Of a DNA stretch of 64,000 bases, positions 56,329-64,000 are shown piece by piece (the stretch's first letter is position 1; every line of letters begins with the position of its first letter). A model generated the notes under the pieces. It did not search any database, was not told the origin of the DNA, and saw only the letters and a list, made by a program, of their open reading frames with translations. Source of the stretch: Corbicula japonica (taxonomy: Eukaryota; Mollusca; Bivalvia; Venerida; Cyrenidae). The stretch is from NCBI GenBank assembly GCA_038501625.1, contig JAZAYU010000012.1, forward strand, positions 6,882,001 to 6,946,000, written 5' to 3'. Position numbers and translations under genes: made by a program.

Positions 56329-57260
56329 AAACCTTTTTATTTTCCTTATATAACTGTATCGTAAAAAATGCGGGAAAATAAAATTTCATTTCAAAATGAA
56401 CGAGTTGTTTCGCTATACTATTAGCAAATAAAAGATTTTTATATGTTCATATAAAAGAACGGTAATTCACTCATTTAATTAAAAACACTGAGGGATATTG
56501 CCTTTAATTGGAATACTCGCGACTTGCAGGGATGTAGAACCACTGCCTACAAATATGCCTACAAAATACTAAAGTCTGCTCATTGTTGACAGTTTTCTCT
56601 TTTAAATAAAAAGTTGACACTTTATATTTGAGTTTCACGCAACCTATACATATGTAGAACCTGTGTAGACCATTAAATTTTCGTATCTTTCATTTCTTAC
56701 TAATTGTCCTTGCGAGTCACCGTTCTTTCATATGAACATATAAGAATTACACAAATTCCTTGCAGTGTAAGCGAAATAACTCGTACACTGAAAAATAAAA
56801 TTTCATTTTGGCGCCATAACTGTTCATTTTACAACATATAGAAGTTCTGCCTCGATGATTAGTATTTTATCCGTGGTGCAGAGGTAAGCTGGTCGGCCGA
56901 AGATACGAAAGGTCCCGGGTTCAGGACCAGCCTAGGGACGATTTTTTGTTCATATCAAAGATGCACGGATCTGCTGGCTGATATGATTCTACACTGTTCA
57001 CCCATGGATTACAGCCATGTCCCAGGAAGAAACGTGTATCTTCGACGATCAAGGTTTATTTTTTTTTAAATCTCTGCAGCAGAATCGTGATATGTACGAA
57101 ATACAACCCCATTTAAATAAGACATTTTACAACGATTTTAAAACAAAACAAAACAGCATATTATAAGTGAGTTATAACAAGTAAGGCGTATGAAAGTTAC
57201 CAAGTAACTTTATTCGTGTGTAGGAAAAGGAAAAAAAGGAAAAATAATCTTAAAAGTGTT

Positions 57261-57328
57261 ATGGTAAGTATCGAACCTGGGACCCAGGTCATTTAAGGCC
57301 AGCATATTATCCACTGTGCCAGGAAAGC
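57261..57328 (-). ncRNA. tRNA-like module, minus strand, subtype A (representative)
   Basis: Minus strand: TGGCACAGTGGATAATATGC as A box and GGTCCCAGGTTCGATAC as B box. Subtype A (CCTGGGACCCAGGTC on the plus strand) recurs near 59313, 61352 and 63385. A cloverleaf is not complete. Confidence 0.6.
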
Positions 57329-57885
57329 AAAATGCCAGTTTATGGTATTATTTACCTTATATAACTGTTTCATAAAAAATGCGGGAAAATAAAATTTCAT
57401 TTCAAAATGTACGAGTTGTTTCGCTTATACTATAAGCAAATAAAGGTTTTCTTATATGTTCATATAAAAGAACGGTAACTTATTCAATTCATTACAAAAA
57501 CTTCCAGGTATTGCTTTTAATTTAAATACTCGCGACTTGCAGGGGTGTAGAACCACTGTAGACCCATATAAGCCAACAAAATAATAAAGTCCACTCATTT
57601 TTGACAGTTCCCTCTTCTAAGATAAAAAGTTGACACTTTGTATTTCAGTTTCACACAGCCTACAGAGATGTAGAACATGTGTAGACCCATTGAATTTTCA
57701 CTTTTTTCATTTCAAATTGATTGCCCTTGCGAGTTACCGTTCTTTCATATGAACATATAAGAATTACACAAATTCCTTGCAGTGTAAGCGAAACAACTCG
57801 TACACTGAAAAATAAAATTTCATTTTGGCGCCATAACGGTTCATTGTACAACATATAGAAATTCTGCCTCGATGATTAGTATTTT

Positions 57886-57968
57886 TATCCGTGGTGCAGA
57901 GGTAAGCGGGTTGGCCGAAGATACGAAAGGTCCCGGGTTCAGGGCCAGCTGAGGGACGATTTTTTGTT
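57886..57968 (+). ncRNA. tRNA-like module, plus strand, with T6 terminator (representative)
   Basis: GTGGTGCAGAGGTAAGC (A-box-like) and GGTCCCGGGTTCAGGGCC (B-box-like) are followed by GACGATTTTTTG, a Pol III termination signal. Counterparts lie ~1,018 bp apart in every unit. Stem pairing of a tRNA acceptor is lacking. Confidence 0.55.
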
Positions 57969-58275
57969 CATATTAAAGATGCACGGATCTGCTGGCTGAT
58001 ATGATTCTACACTGTTCACCCATGGATAACAGCCATGTCCCAGGAAGTAACGGGTATCATCGGCGATCATTGTGTATTTTTCGCTTAAATCTCTACAGGA
58101 GAATCGTGATATGTACGAAATACAACCACAATTAAATAAGACATTTTACAACGCTTTAAAAAACAAAACAAAACAGCATGTTTATCGTTAGTTATAACAA
58201 GTAGGGCATATTAAAGTTACCAAGTAACTTTATTCATGTGTAAGGAAAGGAAAAACAAGGAAAAAAAAATATTAA

Positions 58276-58346
58276 ACGTGTTATGGTAAGTATCGAACCC
58301 GGAACCCAGCCCACACAAGGCCAGCATACTATCCACTGTGCCAGGA
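58276..58346 (-). ncRNA. tRNA-like module, minus strand, subtype B (representative)
   Basis: Minus strand: TGGCACAGTGGATAGTATGC and GGGTTCCGGGTTCGATAC. Subtype B (CCCGGAACCCAGCCCACAC on the plus strand) recurs near 60334 and 62371, strictly alternating with subtype A. Confidence 0.6.
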
Positions 58347-61300
58347 AAGCAAAATGCCAGTTTCTGGTATTATTTACCTTATATAACTGTTTCATAAAAA
58401 ATGCGGGAAAATAAAATTTCATTTCAAAATGTACGAGTTGTTTCGCTTATACTATAAGCAAATAAAGGTTTTCTTATATGTTCATATAAAAGAACGGTAA
58501 CTTACTCATTCATTACTAAAACTGTCAGGTATTGCTTTTAATTGGAATACTCGCGACTTGCAGGGGTGTAGAACCACTGTAGACCCATATATGCCTACAA
58601 AATACTAAAGTCTGCTCATTTTTGACAGTTCTCTCTTCTAAGATAAAAAGTTGACACTTTGTATTTCAGTTTCACACAGCCTACAGAGTTGTAGAACATG
58701 TGTAGACCCATTGAATTTTCACTTTTTTCATTTCAAACTGATTGCCCTTGCGAGTTACCGTTCTTTCATATGAACATATAAGAATTACACAAATTCCTTG
58801 CAGTGTAAGCGAAACAACTCGTACACTGAAAAATACAATTTCATTTTGGCGCCATAACGGTTCATTGTACAACATATAGAAATTCTGCCTCGATGATTAG
58901 TATTTTTATCCGTGGTGCAGAGGTAAGCGGGTCGGCCGAAGATACGAAAGGTCCTGGGTTCAGGACCAGCCGAGGGACGATTTTTTGTTCATATTAAAGA
59001 TGCACGGATCTGCTGGCTGATATGATTCTACACTGTTCACCCATGGATTACAGCCATGTCCCAGGAAGAAACGTGTATCTTCGGCGATCAAGGTTTATTT
59101 TTTTTTTTAATTTCTGCAGCAGAATCGTGATATGTACGAAATACAACCCCATTTAAATAAGACATTTTACAACGATTTAAAAACAAAACAAAACAGCATA
59201 TTAAAAGTGAGTTATAACAAGTAGGGCGTATTAAAGTTACCAAGTAACTTTATTAGTGTGTAAGAAAAGGAAAAACAAAGAAAAATAATCTTAAAAGTGT
59301 TATGGTAAGTATCGAACCTGGGACCCAGGTCATATAAGGCCAGCGTACTATCCACTGTGCCAGGAAAGCAAAATGCCAGTTTATGGTATTATTTACCTTA
59401 TATAACTGTTTCATAAAAAATGCGGGAAAATAAAATTTCATTTCAAAATGTACGAGTTGTTTCGCTTATACTATAAGCAAATAAAGGTTTTCTTATATGT
59501 TCATATAAAAGAACGGTAACGTACTCATTTCATTACAAAAACTGCCAGGTATTGCTTTTAATTTAAATACTCGCGACTTGCAGGGGTATAGAACCACTGT
59601 AGACCCATATAAGCCAACAAAATAATAAAGTCCACTCATTTTTGACAGTTCCCTCTTCTAAGATAAAAAGGTGACACTTTGTATTTCAGTTTCACACTGC
59701 CTACAGAGATGTAGAACATGTGTAGACCCATTGAATTTTCGCTTTTTTCATTTCAAACTGATCGCCCTTGCGAGTTACCGTTCTTTCATATGAACATATA
59801 AGAATTACACAAATTCCTTGCAGTGTAAGCGAAACAACTCGTACACTGAAAAATAAAATTTAATTTTGGCGCCATAACTGTTCATTGTACAACATATAGA
59901 AATTCTGCCTCGATGATTAGTATTTTTATCCGTGGTGCAGAGGTAAGCGGGTTGGCCGAAGATACGAAAGGTCCCGGGTTCAGGGCCAGCTGAGGGACGA
60001 TTTTTTGTTCATATAAAAAATGCACGGATCTGCTGGCTGATATGATTCTACACTGTTCACCCATGGATAACAGCCATGTCCCAGGAAGTAACGTTTATCA
60101 TCGGCGATCATTGTGTATTTTTCGCTTAAATCTCTACAGGAGAATCGTGATATGTACGAAATACAACCACAATTAAATAAGACATTTTACAACGCTTTAA
60201 AAAACAAAACAAAACAGCATGTTTATCGTTAGTTATAACAAGTAGGGCGTATTTAAGTTACCAAGTAACTTTATTCATGTGTAAGGAAAGGAAAAACAAG
60301 GAAAAAAATATTAAACGTGTTATGGTAAGTATCGAACCCGGAACCCAGCCCACACAAGGCCAGCATACTATCCACTGTGCCAGGAAAGCAAAATGCCAGT
60401 TTATGGTATTATTTACCTTATATAACTGTTTCATAAAAAATGCGGGAAAATAAAATTTCATTTCAAAATGTACGAGTTGTTTCGCTTATACTATAAGCAA
60501 ATAAAGGTTTTCTTATATGTTCATATAAAAGAACGGTAACTTACTCATTCATTACTAAAACTGTCAGGTATTGCTTTTAATTGGAATACTCGCGACTTGC
60601 AGGGGTGTAGAACCACTGTAGACCCATATATGCCTACAAAATACTAAAGTCTGCTCATTTTTGACAGTTCTCTTTTAAGATAAAAAGTTGACACTTTATA
60701 TTTGAGTTTCACACAGCCTACAGAGATGTAGAACATGTGTAGACCCATTGAATTTTCACTATTTTTCATTTCAAACTGATTGTCCTTGTGGGTTACCGTT
60801 CTTTCATATGAACATATAAGAATTACACAAATTCCTTGCAGTGTAAGCGAAACAACTCGTACACTGAAAAATAAAATTTCATTTTGGGGCCATAACGGTT
60901 CATTTTACAACAAATAGAAGTTCTGCCTCGATGATTAGTATTTTTATACCTGGCGCAGAGGTAAGCTGGTCGGCCGAAGATACGAAAGGTCCCGGGTTCA
61001 GTACCAGCCGAGGGACGATTTTTTGTTCATATTAAAGATGCAAAGAGCTGCTGGCTGATATGATTCTACACTGTTCACCCATGGATTACAGCCATGTCCC
61101 AGGAAGTAACGTGTATCTTCGGCGATCAAGGTTTATTTTTTTTAAATCTCTGCAGCAGAATCGTGATATGTACGAAATACAACCCCAACTAAATAAGACC
61201 TTTTACACACTTTTAAAAGCACAACAAAACATGATATTAATCGTTAGTTCCAACAAGTAGGTCGTATGAAAGTTACCAAGTAATTTTATTAATTTGTTAG

Positions 61301-64000
61301 AAAAGGAAAAACAAGGAAAAATAATCTTAAAAGTGTTATGGTAAGTATCGAACCTGTGACCCAGGTCATATAAGGCCAGCGTACTATCCACTGTGCCAGG
61401 AAAGCAAAATGCCAGTTTATGGTATTATTTACCTTATATAACTGTTTCATAAAAAATGCGGGAAAATAAAATTTCATTTCAAAATGTACGAGTTGTTTCG
61501 CTTATACTATAAGCAAATAAAGGTTTTCTTGTATGTTCATACAAAAGAACGGTAACTTATTCATTTCATTACTAAAACTGCCAGGTATTGCTTTTAATTG
61601 GAATACTCGCGACTTGCAGGGGTGTAGAACCACTGTAGACCCATATATGCCTACAAAATACTAAAGTCTGCTCATTTTTGACAGTTCTCTCTTTTAAGAT
61701 AAAAAAGTTGACACTTTATATTTCAGTTTCACACAGCCTACAGAGATGTAGAACATGTGTAGACCCATTGAATTTTCAATTTTTTCATTTCAAACTGATT
61801 GCCCTTGAGGGTTACCGTTCTTTCATATGAACATATAAGAATTACACAAATTCCTTGCAGTGTAAGCGAAACAACTCGTACACTGAAAAATAAAATTTCA
61901 TTTTGGCGCCATAACGGTTCATTGTACAACATATAGAAATTCTGCCTCGATGATTGGTATTTTTATCCGTGGTGCAGAGGTAAGCTGGTGGGGCGAAGAT
62001 ACGAAAGGTCCCGGGTTCAGGACCAGCCGAGGGACGATTTTTTGTTCATATTAAAGATGCAAAGATCTGCTGGCTGATATGATTCTACACTGTTCACCCA
62101 TGGATTACAGCCATGTCCCAGGAAGTAACGTGTATCTTCGGCGATCAAGGTTTATTTTTTAAATCTCTGCAGCAGAATCGAGATATGTACGAAATACAAC
62201 CACAATTAATAAGACCTTTTAAAACGCTTTTAAAAACAAAACAAAACAGCATGCTAATCGTTAGTTATAACAAGTAGGGCGTATTAAAGTTACCAAGTAA
62301 CTTTATTCATTTGAACGAAAAGGAAAAAAAGGAAAAATAATCTTAAAAGTGTTATGGTACGTATCGAACCCGGAACCCAGCCCACACAAGGCCAGCATAC
62401 TATCCACTGTGCCAGGAAAGCAAAATGCCAGTTTATGGTATTATTTACCTTATATAACTGTTTCATAAAAAATGCGGGAAAATAAAATATCATTTCAAAA
62501 TGTACGAGTTGTTTCGCTTATACTATAAGCAAATAAAGGTTTTCTTATATGTTCATATAAAAGACCGGTAACTTACTCATTTCATTACTAAAACTGTCAG
62601 GTATTGCTTTTAATTGGAATACTCGCGACTTGCAGGGGTGTAGAACCACTGTAGACCCATATATGCCTACAAAATACTAAAGTCTGCTCATTTTTGACAG
62701 TTCTCTTTTAAGATAAAAAGTTGACACTTTATATTTCAGTTTCACACAGCCTACAGAGATGTAGAACATGCGTAGACCCATTGAATTTTCACTTTTTTCA
62801 TTTCAAACTGATTGCCCTTGTGGGTTACCGTTCTTTCATATGAACATATAAGAATTACACAAATTCCTTGCAGTGTAAGCGAAACAACTCGTACACTGAA
62901 AAATAAAATTTCATTTTGGCGCCATAACGGTTCATTGTACAACATATAGAAATTCTGCCTCGATGATTAGTATTTTTATACCTGGCGCAGAGGTAAGCTG
63001 GTGGGGCGAAGATACGAAAGGTCCCGGGTTCAGTACCAGCCGAGGGACGATTTTTTGTTCATATTAAAGATGCAAAGATCTGCTGGCTGATATGATTCTA
63101 CACTGTTCACCCATGGATTACAGCCATGTCCCAGGAAGTAACGTGTATCTTCGGCGATCAAGGTTGATTTTTTTTAAATCTCTGCAGCAGAATCGTGATA
63201 TGTACGAAATACAACCCCAACTAAATAAGACCTTTTACACACTTTTAAAAGCGCAACAAAACATGATATTAATCGTTAGTTACAACAAGTAGGGCGTATG
63301 AAAGTTACCAAGTAATTTTATTCATTTGTAAGAAAAGGAAAAACAAGGAAAAATAATCTTAAAAGTGTTATGGTAAGTATCGAACCTGGGACCTAGGTCA
63401 TATAAGGCCAGCGTACTATCCACTGTGCCAGGAAAGCAAAATGCCAGTTTATGGTATTATTTACCTTATATAACTGTTTCATAAAAAATGCGGGAAAATA
63501 AAATTTCATTTCAAAATGTACGAGTTGTTTCGCTTATACTATCAGCAAATAAAGGTTTTCTTATATGTTCATACAAAAGAACGGTAACTTATTCATTTCA
63601 TTACTAAAACTGCCAGGTATTGCTTTTAATTGAAATACTCGCGACTTGCTGGAGTGTAGAACCACTGTAGACCCATATATGCCTACAAAATACTAAAGTC
63701 TGCTCATTTTTGACAGTTCTCTCTTTTAAGATAAAAAAGTTGACACTTTATATTTCAGTTTCACACAGCCTACAGAGATGTAGAACATGTGTAGACCCAT
63801 TGAATTTTCAATTTTTTCATTTCAAACTGATTGCCCTTGCGGGTTACCGTTCTTTCATATGAACATATAAGAATTACACAAATTCCGTGCAGTGTAAGCG
63901 AAACAACTCGTACACTGAAAAATAAAATTTCATTTTGGCGCCATAACAGTTCATTGTACAACATATAGAAATTCTGCCTCGGTGATTAGTATTTTTATCC

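Larger units (their letters stand above)
56250..64000. repeat. tandem array of ~1,018-bp units, running off the window
   Basis: Plus-strand TGGTGCAGAGG/TGGCGCAGAGG boxes recur at ~56874, 57892, 58913, 59933, 60951, 61970 and 62983, spacing 1,013-1,021 bp. The first unit is diverged (its minus-strand tRNA-like module differs). Each unit has, left to right: a minus-strand tRNA-like module, a flank arm, a ~250-bp core with two TGTAGA-ACC blocks, the inverted flank arm, a plus-strand tRNA-like module ending in T6, and a ~300-bp linker. Short open frames conserved between units are shadows of the repetition. Confidence 0.96.

Noticed and set aside
58234..58422. Frames MKFYFPAFFMKQLYKVNN and MLYNEPLWRQNEI repeated every ~1 kb, like a tandem gene array.
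   Set aside because: They cover tRNA-like modules and flank arms of the satellite unit, start or stop erratically between units, and have no splice or domain support.

Overview
This window looks like part of a molluscan nuclear genome, most likely a heterodont bivalve. The reasons are an AT-rich sequence, a metazoan-type gene with small exons and kilobase introns, and a very high density of foldback MITEs, pearl/Helentron-like elements with central tandem repeats, and tRNA-derived tandem arrays. The species call is inference; no organellar, bacterial or viral gene is seen.

1-34,361: the 3' portion of one plus-strand gene, the invertebrate co-orthologue of vertebrate TBC1D1/TBC1D4 (AS160), a Rab GTPase-activating protein. 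Twelve exons (1494-34074) splice with consistent GT-AG sites and phases into 2,319 nt, that is 772 codons and a stop. They cover the linker after the PTB domains, the conserved helical segment before the TBC domain (DUF3350-like), the whole TBC RabGAP domain with both catalytic fingers, and a C-terminal coiled coil. The N-terminal PTB exons must lie upstream of the window. Nearly all intronic DNA is repeat: more than 40 full or partial copies of a ~240-bp TTAACCC-ended double-hairpin MITE, about 20 copies of a ~145-bp CCCAAGATC-ended palindrome, three TA-flanked pogo/Tigger-like elements, a ~1.94-kb Helentron-like element, and several minisatellites. A ~1.25-kb block in intron 7 is tandemly repeated two and a half times, and one repeat carries a later MITE insertion.

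34,362-49,363: no gene could be supported. The region holds more of the same MITEs, several large palindromes (41.7, 42.7, 45.8, 46.0-46.6 kb) and a 1,353-bp TIR element (47501-48853).

49,364-53,584: a decayed or unusual C-type lectin-like gene. Two tandemly duplicated exons encode the N-terminal part of a C-type lectin domain. About 2.6 kb of a 47-bp minisatellite follows, whose unit carries a consensus splice donor and acceptor. Then come an exon for the C-terminal part of the domain with an in-frame TAG and a possible last exon. The middle of the domain was not found.

56,250-64,000: a tandem array of ~1,018-bp units running off the window. Each unit has two divergent tRNA-like (Pol III A/B-box) modules behind inverted copies of one 5' flank, and the units alternate between two subtypes, which gives a ~2.04-kb higher-order repeat.
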